This document shows, piece after piece, positions 1-7,091 of a stretch of DNA of 8,228 nucleotides (positions within the stretch are counted from its first letter, which is position 1; each line of letters opens with the position of its first letter). The position numbers were made by a program, and so were the translations under genes. The stretch is taken from positions 1-8,228 of the forward strand of contig JBHHXI010000128.1 of the NCBI GenBank assembly GCA_046756945.1. The letters run 5' to 3'. The notes under the pieces are model-generated. The model was given only the letters and a program-made list of their open reading frames with translations, had not been told where the DNA came from and did not search any database. The stretch comes from JACZQZ01 sp046756945 (GTDB lineage Bacteria > Pseudomonadota > Alphaproteobacteria > Rhodospirillales > 2-02-FULL-58-16).

Positions 1-10
1 GGCGGCCGGC

Positions 11-1399
11 CTATCCGTTCTCCGCCAGCACCGTACCGACCAGATAGAGCGAGCCGCAGATGAGCACGCGGGCAGGGCGGGTCTCCCGGGCGACGATGGC
101 GGCGAGCGCCTCGGCGACGCTGTCCGCGGCGTCCGCGTCCATGCCGAGCGAGCGGCCCGCCGCCGCCGCCTCGCCGGCGTCGAGACTCCCGACCGTGCCG
201 GGAATGGCCACGGTTTTCAAGCTTCCCGCCGCCGCCGCCAGGGGCTCGAGGAACGCCACCGGATCCTTGCTGCCCAGGATGCCGAAGATCAGGTGCAGGG
301 GCCGCGACCGCCAGTGCCGGGCGTAGGCCGCCAGCGCCGCCGCCGCGGCGCCGTTGTGGCCGCCGTCCACCCACACCTCCCAGCCCGCCGGCAATGTTTC
401 CGCCAACGGCCCGCGCATCAGGCGCTGCAGCCGTCCCGGCCATTCGACGGCGGCCATGCCGTGGGCGAGGGCGGCGTCGGGCACCGTGAATCCCGGAAGG
501 TGATCGACGCAGGCCACGGCCAGCCCGGCATTTTCGGTCTGGTGGGCGCCGACGAGCGCCGGCGGCGGCAGGTTTCGCGTGCGGCCATCGCCCTCGAACA
601 CCAGGCCGCCGCCGTGCCGGCGGACAGACCAGTCCCGGCCCCCGGATACGAGCGGCGCCCCCAGCGCCGCCGCGCGCCCGGCGATCACGTCCGCCACCAC
701 GTCGTCCTGGGCGGCCGAGACGCAGACCACACCGGGTTTGACGATCCCCGCCTTCTCGCCGGCGATCTCGGCCAGGGTCTCGCCGAGGAAGTGCTGGTGG
801 TCGACGGAAACCGGCGTCAGCACGGTCAGCGCCGGCCGCGGCACCACGTTGGTGGCGTCGAGGCGTCCGCCGAGGCCGGTCTCCAGCAGCAGCACGTCGG
901 CGGTGGCGCGGGCGAAGGCGAGCAGGGCGGCGGCCGTGGTGATCTCGAAGAAGGTGATGGCCTCGCCGGCGTTGGCCTTCTCACATTCCTCGAGCAGGGC
1001 GGTCAGGGCCTCATCCGATATGGCGCCGCCGGCGAGCCGGACGCGCTCGTTGAAACGCACCAGATGCGGCGAGGTATAGACGTGTGCGGAATACCCGGCG
1101 GCCTCCAGGATGGCCCGGAGAAAGGCCACCACGGAGCCCTTGCCGTTGGTGCCGGCCACGTGCACCACCGGCGGCAGGCGCCTCTCCGGATTGCCGAGGC
1201 GGGCGAGCAGCCTCTCGATGCGGCCGAGCGAAAGGTCGATGAGCTTGGGGTGCAACCGGGTGAGGCGCTCGAGGACGGCGGCGCTTCCCGGCCGGACGAC
1301 CGGCGCCGCGGGCCGGCCGGCCGGGCGCTGTTCGGTTACGGCAACGTCATTGGGCAGGACTACTCTCCCGTGGCTAGCCTGGGCCGGAGACGGCGGCAC
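11..1399 (-). CDS. folC: Bifunctional dihydrofolate synthase / folylpolyglutamate synthase
   Basis: Cytoplasmic Mur-ligase-family enzyme that uses ATP to join glutamate to dihydropteroate and then to folates. The 462-residue frame shows the P-loop GTNGKGS (83–89), YTSPHL (109–113), LLETGLGGRLDATN (171–184, with the Mg-binding Glu173), SVDHQHFLG (His201), GEKAGI (Lys216, the likely carbamylated lysine), the GAHQ..N nucleotide loop (284–290), EWPGRLQ and the C-terminal VDGGHN motif (344–349). All family landmarks are present, so the gene looks intact. The start is uncertain: this frame opens with GTG at 1399, inside accD, giving about 40 residues before the usual family beginning (AVLERLTRLHPKLIDLSLGR). 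No ATG lies between, so the GTG or another non-ATG start must be used. It overlaps the end of accD by 26 bp and is the last gene visible in the operon. Identity is near certain; the start is not. Confidence 0.96.
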   Translation of the reverse strand: MPPSPAQASHGRVVLPNDVAVTEQRPAGRPAAPVVRPGSAAVLERLTRLHPKLIDLSLGRIERLLARLGNPERRLPPVVHVAGTNGKGSVVAFLRAILEAAGYSAHVYTSPHLVRFNERVRLAGGAISDEALTALLEECEKANAGEAITFFEITTAAALLAFARATADVLLLETGLGGRLDATNVVPRPALTVLTPVSVDHQHFLGETLAEIAGEKAGIVKPGVVCVSAAQDDVVADVIAGRAAALGAPLVSGGRDWSVRRHGGGLVFEGDGRTRNLPPPALVGAHQTENAGLAVACVDHLPGFTVPDAALAHGMAAVEWPGRLQRLMRGPLAETLPAGWEVWVDGGHNGAAAAALAAYARHWRSRPLHLIFGILGSKDPVAFLEPLAAAAGSLKTVAIPGTVGSLDAGEAAAAGRSLGMDADAADSVAEALAAIVARETRPARVLICGSLYLVGTVLAENG

Positions 1400-2321
1400 C
1401 GCCGGCGCCGTCCGTTTCCGCCGGTACGGTTTCCTCGCCCGCGGGCCCGGGCGTCGCGCCGGCGGCGGGGACCCGGTTCCCGAGCAGGCCGAGGATGCGG
1501 ATCAGGGTATCGCGCAATTCATGGCGGCGGACCACCATGTCCACCATCCCGTGCTGCAAAAGGTATTCGGCCGTCTGGAAGCCTTCGGGCAGGGTCTCGC
1601 GGATGGTCTGTTCGATGACGCGGGCCCCGGCGAAGCCGATGACCGCGCCCGATTCGGCGATGGCGATGTCGCCGAGCATGGCGAACGAGGCCGACACGCC
1701 GCCCGTGGTGGGATCGGTCAGCACCACGATGTAGGGCAGGCCGGCCTCCCTGACCTCGTCGACGGCGATGGTGGTGCGCGCCATCTGCATGAGCGAGAGG
1801 ATCCCTTCCTGCATGCGCGCGCCGCCCGATGACGTGACGACGATCAGCGGCGCGCTCCGGGCCACCGCCAGGCGGGCGGCGGCGAGCATTCCCTCGCCGA
1901 CGGCGACGCCCATGGAGCCGCCCATGAAGGCGAAGTCCAGGGCGGCGATGACGACGCCGATTTCGCCCATCCTTCCATGGGCGACGGTGAGGGCGTCGTC
2001 GGCGCCGGTCCGGGTCTGCGCCTCCTTGAGCCGTTCGGCGTACTTCCGGCGGTCCCGGAAGCGGAGCGGATCGGTGACCATGTTGTCCAGCTCCACGGTC
2101 TCGTAGGCGCCGTCGTCGAACAGCATCTCCAGGCGCTGCTTGGCGCCCAGGCGCATGTGGTGGCCGCAGTGCTGGCACACGCCCAGGTTCTTTTCCTGGT
2201 CGCGGTGGAAGATCATCTGCGCGCATTTGGGGCACTTGTCCCAGAGGTCCTCGGGGATGTCCTTCTGGCCGCCGACCAGCTCGCGCAGCTTCGGGCGCAC
2301 GAAATCCTTGAGCCAGTTCAC
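1374..2321 (-). CDS. accD: Acetyl-CoA carboxylase carboxyltransferase, beta subunit
   Basis: Beta half of the carboxyltransferase that, with AccA, moves CO2 from biotinyl-AccB to acetyl-CoA to make malonyl-CoA, the committed step of fatty-acid synthesis. The 315-residue protein has the N-terminal zinc ribbon (Cys30, Cys33, Cys49, Cys52) and the crotonase-like carboxyltransferase core with SSGGARMQEG (164–173), the LTDPTTGGVSASFAMLGD stretch (201–218) and GFAGARVIEQTIRE (229–242). After about residue 285 it carries a Pro/Ala/Gly-rich, probably disordered tail. It starts with GTG, whose last two bases lie in the TGA stop of trpA (GTGA, 4-bp overlap). A GGAG Shine–Dalgarno lies inside trpA (2329–2332), 7 nt upstream. 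Coupling to trpBA upstream and folC downstream matches the trpFBA–accD–folC order known in alphaproteobacteria. Confidence 0.98.
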   Translation of the reverse strand: MNWLKDFVRPKLRELVGGQKDIPEDLWDKCPKCAQMIFHRDQEKNLGVCQHCGHHMRLGAKQRLEMLFDDGAYETVELDNMVTDPLRFRDRRKYAERLKEAQTRTGADDALTVAHGRMGEIGVVIAALDFAFMGGSMGVAVGEGMLAAARLAVARSAPLIVVTSSGGARMQEGILSLMQMARTTIAVDEVREAGLPYIVVLTDPTTGGVSASFAMLGDIAIAESGAVIGFAGARVIEQTIRETLPEGFQTAEYLLQHGMVDMVVRRHELRDTLIRILGLLGNRVPAAGATPGPAGEETVPAETDGAGGAAVSGPG

Positions 2322-3162
2322 TGGGCGGCTCCGTTCATGCGCGCCCCGCGCACCCCGCGCGCCAGATCGCCGACCAGGCCGAGGACCGCGGCGGCCAGGC
2401 CGGGACGGGGTTTCCCGGCCTCGTCCAGGTTGTCGGCGACGGTGTCGACCAGGGCCGAGCCGACCACCGCCGCATCGGCGACGGCGGCGACGGCGGCCGC
2501 CTGCCCGGGCGTCTTGATGCCGAAGCCGACGGCGACGGGAAGCGCGGTGTGGCGGCGCAGGCGCTCGACGGCGGCGCGCACGTCGCCGATGGTGGCCGAC
2601 CTGGTGCCGGTGATGCCGGTGATGGACACGTAGTAGACGAACCCGCTGGTGTGCTTAAGCACCCGCGGCAGGCGGGCGTCGTCGGTGGTCGGCGCGGTAA
2701 GAAATATGAAGCTTATCCCGGCCTCGAGCGCCGGCAGGCACAGTTCGTCCTCTTCCTCCGGCGGCATGTCGACGACGATCAGTCCGTCCACCCCCGCCGC
2801 CCTGGCGTCGCCGAGGAAGGCGTCGACGCCATAGACGTAGATGGGGTTGAAATAGCCCATGAGGATGACGGGGGTGTCATCGTCGGCGGCGCGGAAGTCC
2901 TTCACCATGGCCAGGGTCGCCGCAAGCGACGCGCCGGCCTTCAAGGCCCGCTGGGAACTGGCCTGGATGGCGGGTCCGTCGGCCATGGGGTCGCTGAATG
3001 GCACGCCGAGCTCGATGAGGTCGGCGCCGGCGCCGGGCAATCCGCCGAGGATTTCGCGCGCCGTCGCGGCATCGGGATCACCCGCCGTGACGAAGGCGAC
3101 GAGGCCGGCGCGCCCTTCCCGCTTAAGCGCGGCAAAGCGCCGGTCGATGCGGGTTTGCGCGC

Positions 3163-3166
<4 letters not shown>
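2318..3166 (-). CDS. trpA: Tryptophan synthase, alpha chain
   Basis: TIM-barrel subunit that splits indole-3-glycerol phosphate into glyceraldehyde-3-phosphate and indole, passing indole to TrpB through the alpha2-beta2 tunnel. The 282 residues begin MSAQTRIDRRF. The catalytic pair sits in IELGVPFSDPMADGP: Glu52 and Asp63, equivalent to Glu49 and Asp60 of the Salmonella enzyme. Other family blocks are LMGYFNPI, GLIVVDMPPEE, FIFLTAPTT, YVSITGITGTR and the phosphate-binding VGFGIKTP. The GTG start (3166–3164) shares bases with the TGA stop of trpB (4-bp overlap), so translation is probably coupled and gives matched subunit amounts. The reading frame stays open far upstream of this GTG, but that part is only the antisense-frame shadow of trpB. 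Length and motifs are normal. Confidence 0.98.
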
Positions 3167-4374
<1,208 letters not shown>

Positions 4375-4383
4375 GTACGGCCT

Positions 4384-4417
4384 AGTGGCCTGTATCAGCT
4401 AAATTGTACCCATACGA
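4384..4417 (+). repeat. Left terminal inverted repeat of the trpF–trpB element
   Basis: Matches the reverse complement of 4616–4649 at 30 of 34 positions, differing at positions 6, 21, 24 and 26 of the repeat. On the minus strand it forms the leader just before trpB. It also supplies a TGA in the minus-strand frame at 4395–4397, mirrored in the other copy. Confidence 0.85.
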
Positions 4418-4512
4418 CGGCGTTGCGAGGTTTCCGGCTAGGAGCGCGTCGCGCCGTGGTGTGCATGCACCACAAGCGGCGCGCGACGACGTCCGGAAGC
4501 CTCGCAACGCCG
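4418..4512. repeat. Internal hairpin 1 of the trpF–trpB element
   Basis: Arms 4418–4430 and 4500–4512 are perfectly complementary over 13 bp. Pairing continues through a T·G wobble (4431/4499) and a further 6 bp (TTCCGG, 4432–4437 with 4493–4498). After an irregular GC-rich section the apex is GTGGTG (4456–4461) against CACCAC (4468–4473) around a TGCATG loop. Confidence 0.8.
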
Positions 4513-4519
4513 CCCTTCG

Positions 4520-4617
4520 GGTCGCTTTTCCCGTCCCCTCGGGGCGTCGGGAAGGCTTGCCGATGGGCCGCCATCGCCTGCGCCTCCCCTCCTGCCGAGG
4601 AAACGGGAAAAGCGATC
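4520..4617. repeat. Internal hairpin 2 of the trpF–trpB element
   Basis: Arms 4520–4534 and 4603–4617 pair over 15 bp with one G·T wobble (4521/4616) and include the run CGCTTTTCCCGT. After a 2-nt mismatch, 4537–4542 pairs with 4595–4600. The apex is CGATGG (4561–4566) against CCATCG (4571–4576) with a 4-nt loop. Confidence 0.8.
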
Positions 4618-4649
4618 GTATGGATGCACTTTAGCTGATACAGACCACT
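4616..4649 (-). repeat. Right terminal inverted repeat of the trpF–trpB element
   Basis: Inverted partner of 4384–4417. Its first two bases can alternatively pair in the adjacent internal hairpin (4520–4534 with 4603–4617), so the junction could migrate by a base pair or two. Confidence 0.85.
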
Positions 4650-4789
4650 TGTCCCGTTGCCCGGTTTCCTCTCTTGTGCGCGGCTCCGCCGCTCAGGCCC
4701 CGGTTGGCCATGGGCCGGGTAATAAACCACAAAGCCACCGAAAACCGGAGAAATTTGTTTCGCCAGGCGCACGCCGGGGGGCCGCGGGG
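4650..4789. other. Rest of the trpF–trpB intergenic gap
   Basis: About 140 bp between the repeat element and the trpF stop, with no convincing gene. It has a short GC hairpin (4680–4684 with 4688–4692), an imperfect palindrome around TGGCCA (4699–4719), and an AT-richer patch at 4719–4760 that could hold a minus-strand promoter for trpB. I found no pair of hexamers with good spacing there, so I do not call one. No terminator with a T-run follows trpF. Confidence 0.5.
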
Positions 4790-5431
4790 TCACAGTCCCG
4801 CCGCGGCCTCCAGGAAGGCGCGGATTTTTTCTTCGCTTTTCACGCCCGGCGCGTCCTCGACGCCGGACGAGACGTCGACGGCGCCGGCGCCGCTGATGCG
4901 CACCGCTTCCGCCAGGTTGCCGGCCGTCAGCCCGCCGGCCAACATCCACGGCCGGCGCCAGCGCTGCCCTTCGAGCAGGTCCCAGTCGAAGGCCAGCGCG
5001 TTGCCCCCGGGGCGGGTGGCGTCCTCAGGCGGCCTGGCGTCGAACAGGAGCCTGTCGGCCACGTCCTCGAAGGCGCGCGCCGCCGCCACGTCCCCGGACC
5101 CGGCCATGCGCACCACCTTCATCACGGCGACTCCGAAACGGGCCTTGATCTCCCTGACCCGGTCGACGCTTTCCATGCCATGGAGCTGCAGCATGCCGGG
5201 CCGGGCGACGGAGACGATGGCGTCCAGGGTGTCGTCGTCCGCGTCCACGACGAGCCCCACCCGGGTGACCGACTCCGGCACCTCCGCCCCCAGCTCCGCC
5301 GCCCGTTCCGGGCGGAGCGCGCGCGGCGCCGGCGGATCGAACACGAAGCCGACGACGCGCGCGCCGCCGTCGACGGCGGCGGCCACGGCTTCCGGCGTGC
5401 TCAGGCCGCAGATCTTGACGTCGACGGGCAT
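4790..5431 (-). CDS. trpF: Phosphoribosylanthranilate isomerase
   Basis: Cytoplasmic TIM-barrel enzyme that performs the Amadori rearrangement of N-(5'-phosphoribosyl)anthranilate to CdRP, the third step from chorismate to tryptophan. The 213 residues contain VKICGLS with the general-base Cys8, LLQLHG-type MLQLHGMES (80–88), LLFDARPP with the general-acid Asp131, GGNALAFDW (142–150), LAGGLTAGN (164–172) and VDVSSGVE..PGVK (185–198). The ATG start overlaps the pyrF stop by one base (TGATG). A GAGG Shine–Dalgarno sits 7 nt upstream, inside pyrF (5439–5442), so coupling to pyrF is likely. In related bacteria trpF usually lies close to trpB; here they are 415 bp apart because of the inserted repeat element. 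Length and key residues are normal. Confidence 0.98.
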   Translation of the reverse strand: MPVDVKICGLSTPEAVAAAVDGGARVVGFVFDPPAPRALRPERAAELGAEVPESVTRVGLVVDADDDTLDAIVSVARPGMLQLHGMESVDRVREIKARFGVAVMKVVRMAGSGDVAAARAFEDVADRLLFDARPPEDATRPGGNALAFDWDLLEGQRWRRPWMLAGGLTAGNLAEAVRISGAGAVDVSSGVEDAPGVKSEEKIRAFLEAAAGL

Positions 5432-6144
5432 CAGGCCGCCTCGATTTCGTCGATTATGGCGCGCGCCGCCGGCGCCGCATCGCCGGCCCCGGTGATCGGC
5501 CGGCCGATGACCAGGTAATCGGCGCCCGCCGCGATGGCCTCCGCCGGGGTCGCGGTGCGTTTCTGATCGCCGGCCGCGGCCCCGGCGGGACGGATGCCCG
5601 GAACCACCAGTTTGAACCCGGCGCCGCATGCTGCGCGCAGGGCCGCCGCCTCGCCGGCCGAGCACACCACGCCGTCCAGCCCGCTGGCCTGGGCCAGCCG
5701 GGCCAGGCGCATCACCTGGTCCGATACCGGCCCGGCCAGCCCGCTGGCCGCCAGATCGTCGGCGCCGAGGGACGTGAGCACCGTCACCCCCAGCACCAGG
5801 GGGCGGTTCGCGCCGGCCTTCCCGGCGGCCCCGGCCGCGGCGGCCATCATCGCCGCGCCGCCCGAGGCGTGCACGGTGAGCATGACGGGGGCCAGGGCAA
5901 GCGCGGCGCCCACGGCGTCCGCCACCGTGTTGGGGATGTCGTGGAACTTGAGGTCGAGGAACACGGGCAGGCCGGCGGCGGCGGCGCGTCTCACGCCCTG
6001 GGGCCCGTTGGCCGTGAAGAACGCCTTGCCCAGCTTGATGCCGCCGACCACGCCGGCAAGGGACCCGGCCAGGGACAGCGCCCCGTCCATATCGGGCGTG
6101 TCGAGGGCGACGAATAGGCGGTCGGCGGGGTTTAAGGCGCACAT
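5431..6144 (-). CDS. pyrF: Orotidine 5'-phosphate decarboxylase
   Basis: Converts OMP to UMP, the last step of de novo pyrimidine synthesis, as a cytoplasmic TIM-barrel dimer. The 237 residues starting MCALNPADRLFVALD show the group I hallmark DLKFHDIPNTV, with the catalytic Asp64, Lys66 and Asp69. Also visible are GIKLGK (Lys37), LTVHASGG (89–95), VPGIRP (Arg185) and the phosphate-binding IGRPIT (Arg215). I chose the ATG at 6144 because the homologous part begins right there and a GGAG Shine–Dalgarno (6153–6156) lies 8 nt upstream. The frame stays open further upstream but through non-coding palindromes. It is the first gene of the pyrF–trpF–trpB–trpA–accD–folC block, follows a promoter-like sequence, and overlaps trpF by one base. 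Confidence 0.97.
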   Translation of the reverse strand: MCALNPADRLFVALDTPDMDGALSLAGSLAGVVGGIKLGKAFFTANGPQGVRRAAAAGLPVFLDLKFHDIPNTVADAVGAALALAPVMLTVHASGGAAMMAAAAGAAGKAGANRPLVLGVTVLTSLGADDLAASGLAGPVSDQVMRLARLAQASGLDGVVCSAGEAAALRAACGAGFKLVVPGIRPAGAAAGDQKRTATPAEAIAAGADYLVIGRPITGAGDAAPAARAIIDEIEAA

Positions 6145-6164
6145 GGCGAAAGCTCCGGGCCGGA

Positions 6165-6205
6165 AATATAATACGGGAAGTCGGAAATACCGAATCCCTG
6201 GGCGG
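6165..6205 (-). promoter_or_regulatory. Candidate promoter for the pyrF–trp–accD–folC block
   Basis: On the minus strand an AT-rich run TATTATATT (6165–6173) begins about 29 nt before the pyrF ATG and stands out in this GC-rich sequence as a possible -10 box. A loose -35 candidate, TTCGGT, lies about 15–18 nt further upstream depending on which hexamer is taken. The location just after the lapA terminator palindromes fits an operon start. The -35 is poor, so this is tentative. Confidence 0.4.
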
Positions 6206-6249
6206 ACGGATCCGATGGCGGGCCAATGCCTCCAATATCGCCGGGTGGC

Positions 6250-6307
6250 GGCCTTACGGCCCTGGGGGCTGCCCATTCAGGGGGTTCCAAGGGCCGCCGG
6301 CCCTTGG
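6250..6307. repeat. Cluster of GC-rich palindromes between lapA and pyrF
   Basis: Three adjacent inverted repeats: GGCC/GGCC (6250–6261), CCCTG/CAGGG (6260–6264 with 6278–6282), and a perfect 9-bp palindrome CCAAGGGCC…GGCCCTTGG (6287–6295 with 6299–6307, 3-nt loop). Together with the terminator-like hairpin next to them they look like a composite REP-like intergenic repeat. From memory, strings resembling GGCCCTTGGTGGGG followed by an AGGGGC hairpin recur between genes in Rhodospirillales. I cannot confirm copy number here. Confidence 0.6.
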
Positions 6308-6315
6308 TGGGGATC

Positions 6316-6334
6316 AAAAGGGGCAACGCCCCTT
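6316..6334 (-). terminator. Probable intrinsic terminator downstream of lapA
   Basis: On the minus strand a perfect 7-bp stem (6328–6334 with 6318–6324) around a 3-nt loop is followed by T residues (GCCCCTTTT). It lies 30 bp past the lapA stop, so it would end the rpsA–sppA–ihfB–lapA transcript. The T-run is short, and it may instead be part of the neighbouring palindromic repeat. Confidence 0.5.
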
Positions 6335-6364
6335 AGCCCCCGGGTACTTCGCGCCCCTCCAGGC

Positions 6365-6709
6365 TCACGCCGCGTCGGGGGGAGCGGGCAGGGCGATGTC
6401 CCGCTTTTCGGCGGCCTCTTCCAGGTCCGCCACCTTGCCCCGCAGGCGCGCCGCCTCCGCCTCGGCGGCCTTCGCCCGGCGCGCCATGGCGCGGGCCCGC
6501 CGGCGCCGCTTGCCTCCGGAAATCCAGGCCACCAGGCCGCCGAGGACGAACCCGGCGAAGATGCTCGCCAGCACGACCGCGAACACCCGGAATTCGGAGG
6601 TGAAGGGCAGCGGCCAGAAATTCACGGCCACTTCGGCGCGGTTGGACACCGAGAAGGCGATGACGGCAAGCGCCGTGGGCACAACGACGAACCAGGAGAG
6701 CAGTCTCAC
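6365..6709 (-). CDS. lapA: LapA-family (DUF1049) inner-membrane protein
   Basis: Small membrane protein of 114 residues. Two hydrophobic helices (about 4–20 and 42–64) flank a short loop with the NRAEVAVNFWPLPF pattern typical of the family. After the second helix come a strongly basic stretch (GGKRRRRARAMARRAK, 65–80) and an Ala/Glu/Arg-rich probable coiled coil (80–102), which by the positive-inside rule should be cytoplasmic. In E. coli, LapA works with LapB in controlling lipopolysaccharide assembly through LpxC turnover; that role is borrowed from the family. No lapB follows here. The GTG start at 6709 is chosen because the first helix follows at once; an AAGGA lies about 12 nt upstream. 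It sits 77 bp after ihfB in the usual alphaproteobacterial order. The family assignment is good; the exact function is uncertain. Confidence 0.85.
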   Translation of the reverse strand: MRLLSWFVVVPTALAVIAFSVSNRAEVAVNFWPLPFTSEFRVFAVVLASIFAGFVLGGLVAWISGGKRRRRARAMARRAKAAEAEAARLRGKVADLEEAAEKRDIALPAPPDAA

Positions 6710-6751
6710 GATGCGGGTCTGTCCTTGTGTTCCGGGCCCGGCGACCCGGGC

Positions 6752-6767
6752 GCCCCCCGCCGGGGGC
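6752..6767. repeat. GC hairpin between ihfB and lapA
   Basis: Perfect 6-bp arms GCCCCC/GGGGGC (6752–6757 with 6762–6767) around a 4-nt loop, in a 77-bp gap. It lacks a T-run on the minus strand, so it is more likely an RNA-processing or stability element than a terminator. Confidence 0.4.
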
Positions 6768-6786
6768 CGTAGCGCGGGCGGGGGTT

Positions 6787-7065
6787 CTAGCTGTTCAGCT
6801 TTTCCCGGAGCTGCTTTCCGGTCTTGAAGTAGGGAATATACTTCGCCGAGACGTGGACGGTTTCGCCGGTGCGCGGATTACGCCCGATGCGGGCGGCGCG
6901 CTCCTTCACCGAAAACGCGCCGAATCCCCGGAGTTCCACCCGGTCGCCGCGGGCAAGCGCGGCCGCGGTTTCATCAAAAATCGTGGTGACGATGCGCTCC
7001 ACATCCCTGTGATAGAGGTGCGGATTGGCCTCCGCAAGGCGCGCGATCAGCTCCGACTTGGTCAT
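6787..7065 (-). CDS. ihfB: Integration host factor, beta subunit
   Basis: Nucleoid-associated DNA-bending protein that pairs with IHF-alpha and acts in recombination, replication and transcription. The 92-residue product (MTKSELIARLAE…) has the HU/IHF fold: N-terminal helices (3–40), GDRVELRGFGAFSVKERAAR in the beta saddle (40–59), and the GRNPRTGE arm tip (61–68) with the intercalating Pro64, followed by the C-terminal helix with FKTGKQLREKL. The VELRGFG and YIPYFKTGKQLR wording fits IHF-beta better than HU. The ATG at 7065 is fixed by a strong GGAGGT Shine–Dalgarno (7070–7075) 4 nt upstream; the longer open frame upstream is not coding. It sits after sppA and before lapA, its usual place downstream of rpsA. 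Confidence 0.97.
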   Translation of the reverse strand: MTKSELIARLAEANPHLYHRDVERIVTTIFDETAAALARGDRVELRGFGAFSVKERAARIGRNPRTGETVHVSAKYIPYFKTGKQLREKLNS

Positions 7066-7069
7066 GTCC

Positions 7070-7075
7070 ACCTCC
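7070..7075 (-). promoter_or_regulatory. Strong ribosome binding site for ihfB
   Basis: GGAGGT on the minus strand, 4 nt before the ATG at 7065. It is the best Shine–Dalgarno in the window and decides the ihfB start against the longer open frame to 7158. Confidence 0.85.
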
Positions 7076-7091
7076 CCTTCCCTGAAGCCCG

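Larger units (their letters stand above)
4384..4649. mobile_element. MITE-like or palindromic repeat element with 34-bp terminal inverted repeats
   Basis: The two ends, 4384–4417 and 4616–4649, are inverted copies of each other, 30 of 34 positions identical, beginning AGTGGYCTGTATCAGCTAAA. Between them are two large hairpins (4418–4512 and 4520–4617) separated by a 7-nt linker, so nearly the whole 266 bp can pair with itself as a three-way junction. Weaker symmetry runs further inward and may continue a few bases outward. There is no transposase and no convincing gene. Both strands happen to be open across it, giving short arginine-rich peptides that I regard as spurious. Size, terminal repeats and lack of coding capacity fit a non-autonomous MITE or a large REP/BIME-like palindrome. 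No clear target-site duplication is visible, so the exact ends and the parent family are unknown. It separates trpF from trpB. Confidence 0.8.

Noticed and set aside
293..1618. Long plus-strand open frame opposite folC and accD
   Set aside because: It is antisense to two well-recognised genes, has arginine/glycine-rich low-complexity content with no family motif, and arises from GC-rich codon use. The same applies to the other plus-strand frames at 1977–2633, 2549–3340, 3277–4638, 5594–6772 and 6727–8040.
4404..4634. Small genes on either strand inside the palindromic element (76 and 63 codons)
   Set aside because: No ribosome binding site or recognisable domain, arginine-rich, and the similarity of the two peptides is a by-product of the inverted repeats.
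4384..4649. trp attenuator or tryptophan riboswitch upstream of trpB
   Set aside because: There is no leader peptide with consecutive Trp codons, no T-run after either hairpin, and the terminal inverted repeats fit a repeat element better. Regulation by it is possible but not shown.
4375..4660. Target-site duplication flanking the element
   Set aside because: The flanks (…CGGCCT and TGTCCCG…) give no direct repeat of 2–9 bp at either plausible boundary. The outer bases look like weak continued inverted repeat instead.
4790..6235. Single 481-residue frame spanning trpF and antisense-frame pyrF
   Set aside because: Only the part from ATG 5431 encodes TrpF. The upstream portion is the out-of-frame shadow of pyrF and is arginine/glycine-rich without motifs.
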